Below the pieces are notes generated by a model. That model saw only the letters and a list, made by a program, of their open reading frames with translations. It was not told the DNA's origin and did no database searches. Of a stretch of 64,000 bases of DNA, positions 52,930 to 64,000 are shown piece by piece. The position numbers and the translations under genes were made by a program. The DNA lies in assembly GCA_022376925.1 (NCBI GenBank), contig JAIOJX010000005.1:10816501-10880500 (forward strand), read 5' to 3'. This stretch comes from Tragulus kanchil. Lineage: Eukaryota > Chordata > Mammalia > Artiodactyla > Tragulidae. The stretch's first letter is position 1. Each line of letters begins with the position of its first letter.

Positions 52930-53947
52930 GAAGAAACATTTGGGATGTCAAGCAAGGATTCATTAAGTTGGTGTTTTCGATTCCGCCCCTTTGTTCCAAA
53001 TACAGTATACAGTGTAAGTATTTACATTTAAAGAAAGTAGTAAGTCTCAAGAGAAGATTGTGAGAAGAAACACAGACTGAGCCAGGACAGCTCTGGGCTC
53101 TGAGCCTGTGAGCGCCTGGGACAGGGAGGAGCTTCTCCTGAGGGGCCGAGGGCGAACGAGGCCCCGCGAGCGAGTGGACCGTTAGCTCTGTTCCCTGCTG
53201 AAAGCCAACAAGGCACAGGGCTCCCTCCAGAAGGGAAAAAAATACTGGTACCACCTGCGGCCTTGGCTAAAGCTCATTTGACACTGCGGCCTAGTTAAGG
53301 GGGAGGGAAGGGAATAGCCTCTTAGCTACGGGCTGAAATGTTACTGATCCATCTGTGACCAAGCCTCAACACTCACCTTGAACAAAGAACCTGGAAACCC
53401 TAATGCAGACCTGGCTTTAGACTGAGGACCCAGGAGTCAGAAAGCAACCGTAACCGTAATAAAGGGAAAATAACCACAGCACTAGACAGACAAAGCAGGA
53501 AGACCAGGGAAAAAAGAAGCAATGCATGGGACAAAGAAATGACATTTAGTAAAGAAAATTATGAAATGTCATTTAACTTACTGAAAAAATATTAAGAATT
53601 TGAAAAAATTATAATCCAGTTACAACACACTAGAATACAATTTAAAAATTACCTGACATATAAAGACACAGTATATCATGACCCCCTAGTCAGAAGAAAA
53701 GAGAACCTGGCAGATTACTCATCTGAATACTATGTTGATAATAATGGGAGCTATCTCATGGGCTTTCACATGCAAGCATCATCTCAGAGGCGTGCCAAGC
53801 CAACAACAAAGGGCTGCATTACTGTGACTACTGGCATTTTACTCCCTGTGCCCAGTGGAGGCCTGGCACATAGGAGGTGCTCAGGGCACATTTCTGAATG
53901 AGTAAAGAATAAATGATTAGCTTGACTTAAAAAATCACATAAAGTAA
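52930..53947 (-). other. RANBP9 intron 2, unique part
   Basis: No exon was seen. A MIR-like stretch lies at about 53,760-53,910 (ggcctggcacataggaggtg). A short GC-rich patch is at 53,080-53,190. Confidence 0.45.
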
Positions 53948-54767
53948 TGGGATGCAAAATGTGGGTCTGGATGTAGCACAAGCTGGAATCAAGACTGCCG
54001 GGAGAAATACCAATAAACTCAGGTATGCAGGTGACATCACCCTTACGTCAGAAAGTGAAGAGGAACTAAAGAGCCTCTTGATGAAGGTGAAAGAGGAGAG
54101 TGAAAAAGCTGGCCGAAAACTCAACATTCAGAAAACGAAGATCATGACATCCAGTCCCATCATTTCATGGTAAGTAGATGCGCAAACAATGGAAACAGTG
54201 ACAGACTTTATTTTCTTGGGCTCCAAAGTCACTGCGGATGGTGACTGCAGTCATGAAATTAAAAGACGCTTGCTCCCTGGAAGAAAAGCTATCACAGACC
54301 TAGGCAGCACACTCAAAAGCAGAGACATCACTTTGTCGACAGAAGTCCATACAGTCAAAGCTATGGTTTTCCCGGTAGTCATGTGTGGATGTGTGAGATG
54401 GACCATAAAGGCTGAGCGCTGAAGAACTGATGCCTTTGAACTGTGGTGCTGGAGAAGACTCTTGAGAGTCCTTTGGACTGCAAGGAGATCAAACCAGGCA
54501 ACGTTCACCGGAAGCACTGATGCCGAAGCTGAAGCTCCAATACTTTGGCCACCTGATGCGAAGAGATGACTCACTGGAAAACACCCTGATGTTGGGAAAA
54601 ATAAAAGGTAGAAGGAGAAGGGGACGACAGAGGATGAGATGGTTGGATGGCAGCACTGAGTCAATGACACGAGTTTGCGCAGGCTCCGGGAGACGCTGAA
54701 GGACAGGGACGCCTGGCCTGCTGCAGTCCATGGGGTCAGCCGTGACTGAGCGACTGAACTGACTACG
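53948..54767 (+). mobile_element. BovB (RTE) LINE, 3' part
   Basis: About 820 bp of the reverse-transcriptase end and 3' region. The translated pieces RYAGDITLTSESEEELKSLL and METVTDFIFLGSKVTADGDC are typical of BovB. Frame breaks make it inactive, and it ends with the gtgactgagcgactgaact tail shared with Bov-tA. Confidence 0.9.
53952..54422 (+). pseudogene. BovB reverse transcriptase fragment
   Basis: Two open pieces, 53952-54173 and 54189-54422, are separated by a stop near 54,171. The catalytic motif region reads YAGD where active RTE enzymes have YADD, so even this part could not work. Confidence 0.8.
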
Positions 54768-55758
54768 TATTTATAGAGTTTATCATAACTTATTATTAAA
54801 AGTTGAATACAGACAGATAAATATATTCATCTAATAAGAACATCCTATTCAATAAAAAGGGGAAAAGAAATAATCTGACTTTATTTGTAAATAACATTAC
54901 TTTAACAAAAGATAATCAAATCAGTAGAATTATAAGTCAATTTAACACAGTTGCAGGATACAGCATTATTCTATTAAAACAAACTATTGTATTAATATAT
55001 ACAGGCAGCAAACACTAAGAAAATGAAATTTAAAAAACAATCCTGTCTGCAATAGTACCCAAAAGTATAAAACATTTAAGAACTGAACAAAAGGCATGTA
55101 GAAATTCTCAGCTGAAAATTACCAACTACTGATGGGGAGAGATATATAACGTTTATATGGACTAGAAGATGCAATATTATTAAGGTGACAATTCTCTCCA
55201 AATTGATCTCTAGAGTCAATGAAATTCAAACTATACTCATCCTAGGAGATTTTTAAAATCTGACAGGCTGATTCTAACATTTAAACAGAAATAAACAGGA
55301 TCTAACATATCCAAAGAAAGCACGAAAAATACTACAGACATAGGACTTCCACCATCTGATCTCAAGATTTACCTAGCATAAACCTGAGTCGTCAGGACAG
55401 TATGGTACTGACACTGAGGATCAACAAACAAATCAATGCAATGGATTCACGAAGAGTCCCAAAAACAACCCACACCTACACACTCACTTAACATTTTACA
55501 AGGGCACCAGAACAAAGCCGAAGAGGAAGGTTCCTCTATCAAATCGTGATAGAACTGATGTCCATTTTGAAAAATAAACATTAATTTATACCTCACACAA
55601 TATATAAAACGCAACTGAAGATGGATCACAGTCCTAAACACATAAATTAAAACTATAAAGTTTCTAAAAGAAAATATGTAAATATATCTAAATGACTTGA
55701 GAACAAAACAAGGAAAATTATCAGGAATAAAGAAAAGCATTATGTAAAGTGTCAATTC

Positions 55759-55949
55759 CTTTTTTTTTTTTTTTAATTTCTACTTATTTGACCACATCAG
55801 GTCTTCCTAGTGACACACAGGATCTTGAGCGGTGGCATGCGAACTCTTAGCGGTGGCATGTGGGGTCTAGTTCCCTGACCAGGGATTGAACCCAAGTCCC
55901 TTGCATTCAGAGCACGGAGTCCTAGCCACTGAACCACCAGGGAAGTCCC
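55759..55949 (-). mobile_element. tRNA-Glu SINE nested in L1
   Basis: Reversed element with T run at the left and head ending caccagggaagtccc. A perfect 12-bp target-site duplication, aagtgtcaattc, lies at 55747-55758 and 55950-55961. Confidence 0.85.
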
Positions 55950-56228
55950 AAGTGTCAATTCTTGAAGAAGACATAACAACTCTTAATGCTGATGTGCCTA
56001 AAACAAAGTGTCAAGAGATATGAGGCAAAAGCTGATAGAATTACACAGAAAAGCAGTTAAATTCACTATTGAAACTAGAGACACCTATAAACCTGCATCA
56101 GTAACTAGCAGACAGAGCATGAGGAAAACCAGTAAGGATATAAATAATGACAATCCATGGACCAACTGGATTTCACCTACAACTGCATGTAAGAACATGA
56201 GAATACACATTCTTTTCAAGGTCACAAA

Positions 56229-58468
56229 AACATTCACCAAGAAAGGCCAGAATCCTTAAGACATACCTTTACACATTTTAAAAATTGACATAATACAAAG
56301 TACACTCTGAAACCATAGTGAAATTAAACTACAAATTGAAGGCTAAAAATTCTCAAATATTTAGAGATTAAGCATCACATTTCTAAATAACAAACAGGTC
56401 ACAAAGATTCCTTGAGAGAAATTTTAAAATATCTTGGACTAAATATAGAAACATAACTTGTCAAAATTTGTGGGATACAGCCTTAAAAAGTTGCTTAGAG
56501 GAAAATTTATAGCATTAAACACTATAATAATCTAAAACCAATAATTAATGCTTAGCAAAAGAAACTATAAACAAGGTGAAAAAGACAACCTTCAGAATAA
56601 AAAAAAAATTATGCTTCTACCTTAGGAAACTAGTAATTAAGACAAATATAAACCTAAGAAGAAAAGAAATAATAAAATCAGAGCAGAAACTAATGACAGG
56701 AAACTCGAGAAATTAAAAAAACTAAAAAGCTGGTTCTTCACACTGTTAGTCATCAGGAAAATGTAAATCAAAACCACAATGAGATATCATATCACACCTG
56801 TCAGAACAGTTATCATCAAAAAGACCACAAATAACAAATACTGGGAGATGTGGAGAAAAGGGAACCTCTGTACACTGTTCGTGGGAATGTAGATTGATGC
56901 AGTCAATTAAAAAATAGTTCTAAAAATAGAATTACCATATGATCCAGCAATTCCAGTCCTGAAGAACATGAAAAACACTAATTTGAAAAGACACATGCAC
57001 CCCAATGTTCACAGTACCATTATTTCTGAGAGCCAAGATAACCGAAGCAACTTAAGTGTCTGTCAACAGAGAAACAGGTAAGAAGATGAAACACACACAC
57101 AGAGTGCTATGCAGCCATAAAAACGAATTTTGCCATTTGCAACAACATGGAGGACCTGGAGAGTATTAAGCTTAGTGAAATAAGTCATTATACGTAGACT
57201 CTAAAAAATAAAATAAAAGAATATAAGAGGGCCTAGTTTAGTGATTCTGTCATTCAGATGATAAATGAAGCTCTAGTTGTTTATACTTAAGAAGATGTCT
57301 TCTTGGGGCTTCCCCTGGTGGTCCAGTGGGTAAGGACACCGCCTTACAAAGACATTCACCAAGAAAGGCCAGAATCCTTAAGACATACCTTTACACATTT
57401 TAAAAATTGACATAATACAAAGTACACTCTGAAACCATAGTGAAATTAAACTACAAATTGAAGGCTAAAAATTCTCAAATATTTAGAGATTAAGCATCAC
57501 ATTTCTAAATAACAAACAGGTCACAAAGATTCCTTGAGAGAAATTTTAAAATATCTTGGACTAAATATAGAAACATAACTTGTCAAAATTTGTGGGATAC
57601 AGCCTTAAAAAGTTGCTTAGAGGAAAATTTATAGCATTAAACACTATAATAATCTAAAACCAATAATTAATGCTTAGCAAAAGAAACTATAAACAAGGTG
57701 AAAAAGACAACCTTCAGAATAAAAAAAAAATTATGCTTCTACCTTAGGAAACTAGTAATTAAGACAAATATAAACCTAAGAAGAAAAGAAATAATAAAAT
57801 CAGAGCAGAAACTAATGACAGGAAACTCGAGAAATTAAAAAAACTAAAAAGCTGGTTCTTCACACTGTTAGTCATCAGGAAAATGTAAATCAAAACCACA
57901 ATGAGATATCATATCACACCTGTCAGAACAGTTATCATCAAAAAGACCACAAATAACAAATACTGGGAGATGTGGAGAAAAGGGAACCTCTGTACACTGT
58001 TCGTGGGAATGTAGATTGATGCAGTCAATTAAAAAATAGTTCTAAAAATAGAATTACCATATGATCCAGCAATTCCAGTCCTGAAGAACATGAAAAACAC
58101 TAATTTGAAAAGACACATGCACCCCAATGTTCACAGTACCATTATTTCTGAGAGCCAAGATAACCGAAGCAACTTAAGTGTCTGTCAACAGAGAAACAGG
58201 TAAGAAGATGAAACACACACACAGAGTGCTATGCAGCCATAAAAACGAATTTTGCCATTTGCAACAACATGGAGGACCTGGAGAGTATTAAGCTTAGTGA
58301 AATAAGTCATTATACGTAGACTCTAAAAAATAAAATAAAAGAATATAAGAGGGCCTAGTTTAGTGATTCTGTCATTCAGATGATAAATGAAGCTCTAGTT
58401 GTTTATACTTAAGAAGATGTCTTCTTGGGGCTTCCCCTGGTGGTCCAGTGGGTAAGGACACCGCCTTG
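56229..58468. repeat. Tandem duplication 16 (1,122 bp x 2)
   Basis: Copy A is about 56229-57345 and copy B 57351-58468. Copy A breaks off after the first 40 bases of a SINE head, which is complete only after copy B. Confidence 0.93.
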
Positions 58469-58758
58469 CAGTGCAAGGGGCACCGGTTCGAGCCCTGGCC
58501 TGGGAAGATCCCACGTGCCGCGGAGCGGCTGGACTGATGTGTCCAATGACCGAGCCGGAGCTCTGGAGCGCATGCGCCTAGAGCTGGTGCTCTGCAACGA
58601 CAGACACCACCGCGATGGGAGGCCGACAGGAGCCAAAGAACAAAGACGGATGAAAACAGAGAAATGAAAGACCAATAGAAGTGGCCCGCCCGCTCCCCTC
58701 CCTCCCCAACCCGACCTCCACCCAAAATAAATAAATAAAGAAATCTTTAAAAAAAAAA
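58350..58758 (+). mobile_element. Young tRNA-Glu SINE with 5' leader
   Basis: The SINE proper is 58431-58758, with full head, GC-rich body, intact gcgcatgcgc at 58568-58577 and A tail. The target-site duplication aaaagaatataag lies at 58337-58349 and 58759-58771, so the inserted unit also includes 81 bases (58350-58430) ahead of the head. Confidence 0.8.
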
Positions 58759-58931
58759 AAAAGAATATAAGAAAACAGAAACCGACTCACAGATACAGAA
58801 AACAGACTAACGGTTGCCAATGGGGAGGGGAATGGGAGAGGGGCAAGGCACAGGTAGAGCACTGAGCAAATAAGCTACATGGGCATACTGTTTATCAGAA
58901 GAAACACAGTCAATATTTTGTAATAACTTTA

Positions 58932-59236
58932 TTATTTTTTTAAAGATTTATTTTTTTGGGGGGGAGAGGAGCAGGTGGGCCACTTCTATTGGTCTTTCAT
59001 TTGTCCATTTTCATCCATCTTTGTTCCTTGGCCCATTTGGGCCTCCCATCGCGGTGGCCTCTGTTGTCGCAGAGCACCGGCTCTGGGCGCATGCGCTCCA
59101 GAGCTCCGGCTCGGTAACTGGACACATTGGTCCAGCCGCTCCGCGGCACGTGGGATCTTCCCAGGCCAGGGATCGAACCAGCGCCCCTTGCACTGCAAGG
59201 CAGTGTCCTTACCCACTGGACCACCAGGGGAAGCCC
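58932..59236 (-). mobile_element. Young tRNA-Glu SINE, reverse orientation
   Basis: Same family, complete head, with a perfect 14-bp target-site duplication ttgtaataacttta at 58918-58931 and 59237-59250. It contains gcgcatgcgc at 59087-59096. Confidence 0.87.
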
Positions 59237-59340
59237 TTGTAATAACTTTAAATGGAATATAATCTATAAAAATATTCAATCACTGGGTTGTACACCTGAA
59301 ACTAATGCAAAATTGTAAACCAATTATACTTCAATCAATC

Positions 59341-60068
59341 AAGTAAAAGGAGGACTAGAAACATCCTCCACACCCACCCCTCCAAAAGAAAGTTCACGGC
59401 TGGTTATATGAAAAACTCAGTAAAACTGATGAACCTTTAGCCAAGCAAACCAAGAAAAACTATGTTAGGCCAAGAAGACCCAACATACACTCTAGAGGGG
59501 AGTCCCTGAAAAAGCAGCCTGTGTAACTAAAAAGAGCAAACACTGGAAACTATCGCAGAAGAAAACCGTTCTGAAGCAAAAAGACTTGAGCCTATTATTT
59601 AAGATCATAGATGAAGGTTAACACCATATTCAGTACTGATAACACATAACACATATTCAGTACTGATTCTTTAAAGAGAAATTTTGGAGGCATCCAAGCA
59701 AAAGACCCAGTCTCTTGCCAGGAGAAAAATAAAATGGCCTAAGACTTGGATAAGGATACTCCATACCCAAGCCCACAAAGCTCAGGAACATGTAAAACCA
59801 GGGGTTTTATTATCCACCCAATCCTTTGAATACAACGGATGTAATGGTTACCAAGAAGTCATGAACCAGAAAGGACTCAAATAATACTGCCCACCACGAG
59901 CTCTTCCTGAGCTCTCTTGTAAAGAATGAGCTTCAGACAACCAAAAAACTCAAAAAACAGCTCAAGAATAAGATCCAGTGGTTAAGTTTTGAATATACTA
60001 CTGAACTTAGAACTAACGGGATGAGGTAACAGAGCTGCGTATTCAAAGGTTACATACTTCTAATATAT
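59341..60068 (-). other. Intron or flank, no feature beyond duplication 17
   Basis: Moderately AT-rich. An open frame at 59684-59884 recurs with the duplication at 60812-61012 but shows no family resemblance. Confidence 0.4.
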
Positions 60069-60393
60069 GGGGCTTCCTGGTAGCTCAGTGGTGAAGAGTT
60101 CACTTGCCGATGTAGGAGACACGGGTTCAATCCCTGACCCGGGAAGATCCCACAGGCTGCGGAGCAAGGAAGCCCGTGAGCCACACCTATGGAGCCTGTG
60201 CTCTGGAGATTCGGAGCCGCAACGATGGAGCCCATGGGCCGCAACGACTAAAGCCTGTGAGCCCAGAGCCCGAGCTCCACAACCAGAAGCCTGCTCACCT
60301 CCACTAGAGAGGAGCCCCCACTCCCTGCAACCAGAGAAAAGCGGTGGCAGCAGTGAAAACCCAGAATAGCCACAAATAAATAAAATTTAAAAA
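60069..60393 (+). mobile_element. CHR-type tRNA-Glu SINE, copy A
   Basis: Complete element with head ggggcttcctggtagctc, B box cgggttcaatccc and tail aataaataaaatttaaaaa. The duplicate is at 61197-61521. Confidence 0.85.
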
Positions 60394-61196
60394 CACTGAT
60401 TTAAGATGTATGTGAATCATATAAAAAGATTTTTTAAATTAATACATTTTATAAAAATAAATAAATGTGTTCCCCTACCGATACTGTGTCAGTCACCCTA
60501 TCATTTCCGACTCCGGGCAACCTACGGACTCCTCTGTCTGTACCAGGATGTTTAATTAAATTACTCTTTAGCCAAGCAAACCAAGAAAAACTATGTTAGG
60601 CCAAGAAGACCCAACATACACTCTAGAGGGAGTCCCTGAAAAGCAGCCTGTGTAACTAAAAAGAGCAAACACTGGAAACTATCGCAGAAGAAAACCGTTC
60701 TGAAGCAAAAGACTTGAGCCTATTATTTAAGATCATAGATGAAGGTTAACACCATATTCAGTACTGATAACACATAACACATATTCAGTACTGATTCTTT
60801 AAAGAGAAATTTTGGAGGCATCCAAGCAAAAGACCCAGTCTCTTGCCAGGAGAAAAATAAAATGGCCTAAGACTTGGATAAGGATACTCCATACCCAAGC
60901 CCACAAAGCTCAGGAACATGTAAAACCAGGGGTTTTATTATCCACCCAATCCTTTGAATACAACGGATGTAATGGTTACCAAGAAGTCATGAACCAGAAA
61001 GGACTCAAATAATACTGCCCACCACGAGCTCTTCCTGAGCTCTCTTGTAAAGAATGAGCTTCAGACAACCAAAAAACTCAAAAAGCAGCTCAAGAATAAG
61101 ATCCAGTGGTTAAGTTTTGAATATACTACTGAACTTAGAACTAACGGGATGAGGTAACAGAGCTGCGTATTCAAAGGTTACATACTTCTAATATAT

Positions 61197-61521
61197 GGGG
61201 CTTCCCTGGTAGCTCAGTGGTGAAGAGTTCACTTGCCGATGTAGGAGACACGGGTTCAATCCCTGACCCGGGAAGATCCCACAGGCTGCGGAGCAAGGAA
61301 GCCCGTGAGCCACACCTATGGAGCCTGTGCTCTGGAGATTCGGAGCCGCAACGATGGAGCCCATGGGCCGCAACGACTAAAGCCTGTGAGCCCAGAGCCC
61401 GAGCTCCACAACCAGAAGCCTGCTCACCTCCACTAGAGAGGAGCCCCCACTCCCTGCAACCAGAGAAAAGCGGTGGCAGCAGTGAAAACCCAGAATAGCC
61501 ACAAATAAATAAAATTTAAAA
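61197..61521 (+). mobile_element. CHR-type tRNA-Glu SINE, copy B
   Basis: Second appearance of the element at 60069-60393, with one more C in the head. Confidence 0.83.
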
Positions 61522-61779
61522 ACACTGATTTAAGATGTATGTGAATCATATAAAAAGATTTTTTAAATTAATACATTTTATAAAAATAAATAAATGTGTT
61601 CCCCTACCGATACTTCGTGTCAGTCACCCTATCATTTCCGACTCCGGGCAACCCTACGGACTCCTCTGTCTGTAGAATTCTCCAGGTATGAGTTTAATTA
61701 AAAATTAAGAGAAAACCCCATTCTAATAGTGTCTTGAAGATACCTATAATCTTTCAATATGACATTAAGATTGTATTTG

Positions 61780-61984
61780 TTGTTGTTTAGTCACTAAGTC
61801 ACGTCCGCCTCTTTTGTGACTCCCATAGACTGTTGCCCACCAGGCTTCTCTGTCCATGGGATCTCCCAGGCAAGAATACGGGAGTGAGTTGCCATTTCCT
61901 TCTCCAGGGTGTCTTCCTGACCCAGGGACTGAATCCACCTGCATTAGCAGGTGGATTCTTTAGCACTGAGCCTCCAGGAAAGCC
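61780..61984 (-). mobile_element. Bov-tA type SINE, copy A
   Basis: Reverse orientation, from tagtcactaagtcacg to the head ending ggaaagcc. The duplicate is at 62941-63145. Confidence 0.8.
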
Positions 61985-62940
61985 TGTTAAGGTTGTATAG
62001 CTTTGTCGTAATGGATATATTACTTGGTCATATTTCAGTTGTGTAGAATCAGAAACAGTTTGTAACCAGTCTATTTACGTTTATTTCAGATATATTGAGT
62101 GCTTGCTGTCTGCCTACTGCTGGAATCACTTATATGAAAGTAAAGAGAAAAAGACTTGATCTGTTGTCCTAGACCTTTTGCTTTTCCGTGAATGACTTGG
62201 CAGTTGGATAGGGTTTTTAGGAGGACTGGTTGAGATGTTTAAAATGATGGCAGAGAAATAACTCTTCTAGGATAGAAAACAGGCTAGCCAGGACTTGTGC
62301 TTCAGCCCAGTGCTCCGTTCTCTTTTTAGATGGTGCAGAGTCTTGGCAGTTTCCTACCCGATGTTTTCAAACATAAAGAAGAGTTTATGACTTTAGAGTT
62401 AGGATTTTGCTCGATTTGCTCGATTTGCTTTATCACAGATCTGTCCATCCATGAACACAATGTTTTTTAAATACATTTCAAGGTCAGGGTTTCCAAACCA
62501 GTTTCATTTAATTCTCTAATTTTAGACTTGTATTTCTCTTTTCTTTACTCTGAAAATCTTTGTTTCTAATATTCTTGACATAATTTTGTTTGCTTTATCC
62601 TAAAACATAACTATACATTTCTAAATTAATATACCAGTATTATTACTAAAAGAATACTGAATACCATTTTTATTTTTTTTACAGAGTCACACCAACTTGG
62701 CATATTATTAGTTTCACTTATTTAAATTTATCTCTGTTTATAGGGATTACTTTTTCTGTTGGCTTTAATTAAATTAAACATCTGAACATTTACATCGCTC
62801 CCAAATTAAAACTGTATAAGAAGGCACTTTCTGTAGAATTCTCCAGGTATGAGTTTAATTAAAAATTAAGAGAAAACCCCATTCTAATAGTGTCTTGAAG
62901 ATACCTATAATCTTTCAATATGACATTAAGATTGTATTTG

Positions 62941-63145
62941 TTGTTGTTTAGTCACTAAGTCACGTCCGCCTCTTTTGTGACTCCCATAGACTGTTGCCCA
63001 CCAGGCTTCTCTGTCCATGGGATCTCCCAGGCAAGAATACGGGAGTGAGTTGCCATTTCCTTCTCCAGGGTGTCTTCCTGACCCAGGGACTGAATCCACC
63101 TGCATTAGCAGGTGGATTCTTTAGCACTGAGCCTCCAGGAAAGCC
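62941..63145 (-). mobile_element. Bov-tA type SINE, copy B
   Basis: Second appearance of the element at 61780-61984 in tandem duplication 18. Confidence 0.8.
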
Positions 63146-64000
63146 TGTTAAGGTTGTATAGCTTTGTCGTAATGGATATATTACTTGGTCATATTTCAGT
63201 TGTGTAGAATCAGAAACAGTTTGTAACCAGTCTATTTACGTTTATTTCAGATATATTGAGTGCTTGCTGTCTGCCTACTGCTGGAATCACTTATATGAAA
63301 GTAAAGAGAAAAAGACTTGATCTGTTGTCCTAGACCTTTTGCTTTTCCGTGAATGACTTGGCAGTTGGATAGGGTTTTTAGGAGGACTGGTTGAGATGTT
63401 TAAAATGATGGCAGAGAAATAACTCTTCTAGGATAGAAAACAGGCTAGCCAGGACTTGTGCTTCAGCCCAGTGCTCCGTTCTCTTTTTAGATGGTGCAGA
63501 GTCTTGGCAGTTTCCTACCCGATGTTTTCAAACATAAAGAAGAGTTTATGACTTTAGAGTTAGGATTTTGCTCGATTTGCTCGATTTGCTTTATCACAGA
63601 TCTGTCCATCCATGAACACAATGTTTTTTAAATACATTTCAAGGTCAGGGTTTCCAAACCAGTTTCATTTAATTCTCTAATTTTAGACTTGTATTTCTCT
63701 TTTCTTTACTCTGAAAATCTTTGTTTCTAATATTCTTGACATAATTTTGTTTGCTTTATCCTAAAACATAACTATACATTTCTAAATTAATATACCAGTA
63801 TTATTACTAAAAGAATACTGAATACCATTTTTATTTTTTTTACAGAGTCACACCAACTTGGCATATTATTAGTTTCACTTATTTAAATTTATCTCTGTTT
63901 ATAGGGATTACTTTTTTTCTGTTGGATTTTTGCTTTAATTAAATTAAACATCTGAACATTTACATCGCTCCCAAATTAAAACTGTATAAGAAGGCACTTT

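Larger units (their letters stand above)
54780..59340 (+). mobile_element. L1 LINE 3' region with nested insertions
   Basis: The plus strand carries decayed L1 ORF2 and 3' end sequence: a typical stretch runs from accacaatgagatatcatat (near 56,775) through cttagtgaaataagtca to a tail near 59,280-59,340 (gttgtacacctgaaactaat). A SINE lies at 55759, two more at 58350 and 58932, and a 1.1 kb tandem repeat (56229-58468) sits inside. Confidence 0.8.
59435..61670. repeat. Tandem duplication 17 (about 1,130 bp x 2)
   Basis: Copy A is about 59435-60540 and copy B 60565-61670, with a joint of about 24 bases that resembles 61,675-61,705 in broken form. Single-base run differences lie near 59,500/60,629 and 60,075/61,203. 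Confidence 0.92.
61670..64000. repeat. Tandem duplication 18 (1,161 bp x 2)
   Basis: Copy A is 61670-62830 and copy B 62831-64000, joined without spacer at gcacttt|ctgtag. Copy B has nine extra bases near 63,915-63,932. No RANBP9 exon was found in it. Confidence 0.93.

Noticed and set aside
58431..58520. tRNA-Glu genes at SINE heads
   Set aside because: The heads have degenerate A and B boxes, cannot form a full cloverleaf, and continue into SINE bodies with A tails and target-site duplications.
51822..64000. RANBP9 exons 1 and 2
   Set aside because: I looked on the minus strand for the SPRY strand segment before exon 3 and for the Pro/Gln-rich N terminus and found neither. They are probably beyond the window.

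Overview
This is nuclear DNA from an even-toed ungulate, almost certainly a pecoran ruminant. It holds Bov-tA type tRNA-Glu SINEs, the 3' part of a BovB (RTE) LINE, other tRNA-Glu (CHR-like) SINEs, ruminant-type L1 and a 1.2 kb Hsmar1-type mariner. The species cannot be fixed from the sequence. A recently active tRNA-Glu SINE with a GC-rich body (39.1, 40.0, 52.7, 58.4 and 58.9 kb) is not one I associate with cattle, so I leave bovid, cervid and other pecorans open.

Two conserved protein genes lie tail to tail. NOL7 (nucleolar protein 7) is on the + strand: all 8 coding exons fall between 1,276 and 7,163, behind a CpG-island promoter with an NRF1 palindrome and an ETS site, and predict 259 residues. 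RANBP9 (RanBPM, scaffold of the CTLH/GID ubiquitin ligase) is on the - strand: exons 14 back to 3 run from 8,902 up to 51,821, covering the C-terminal SPRY part, LisH, CTLH, linker and CRA, about 500 residues. Exons 1 and 2 were not found and probably lie beyond 64,000. The order matches human 6p23. About 0.8 kb separates the two poly(A) ends. The rest is intron with transposable elements; 53.9-59.3 kb is BovB followed by an L1 3' region with nested SINEs.

The most striking property is not a gene. At 18 places a block of about 1.07-1.17 kb is immediately repeated head to tail, nearly identical apart from small, mostly homopolymer, indels. The blocks ignore gene structure: they duplicate NOL7 exons 4-5 and 6-8 and RANBP9 exons 13 and 4, give exon 8 three times, and give exons 9 and 7 twice plus a fragment. 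Several joints carry a short scar that is a damaged version of sequence lying elsewhere nearby. The simplest reading is an assembly in which neighbouring pieces overlapping by about 1.1 kb were concatenated instead of merged. Removing the redundancy leaves roughly 44 kb of real sequence. If the repeats were biological, both conserved genes would carry impossible exon sets.

I found no novel biological system that I can defend. The second-tier observations are a SINE family carrying NRF1 palindromes, a SINE insertion with an extra 5' leader, a near-complete mariner, a G-quadruplex-prone stretch beside RANBP9 exon 12 and a 23-nt RANBP9 microexon.
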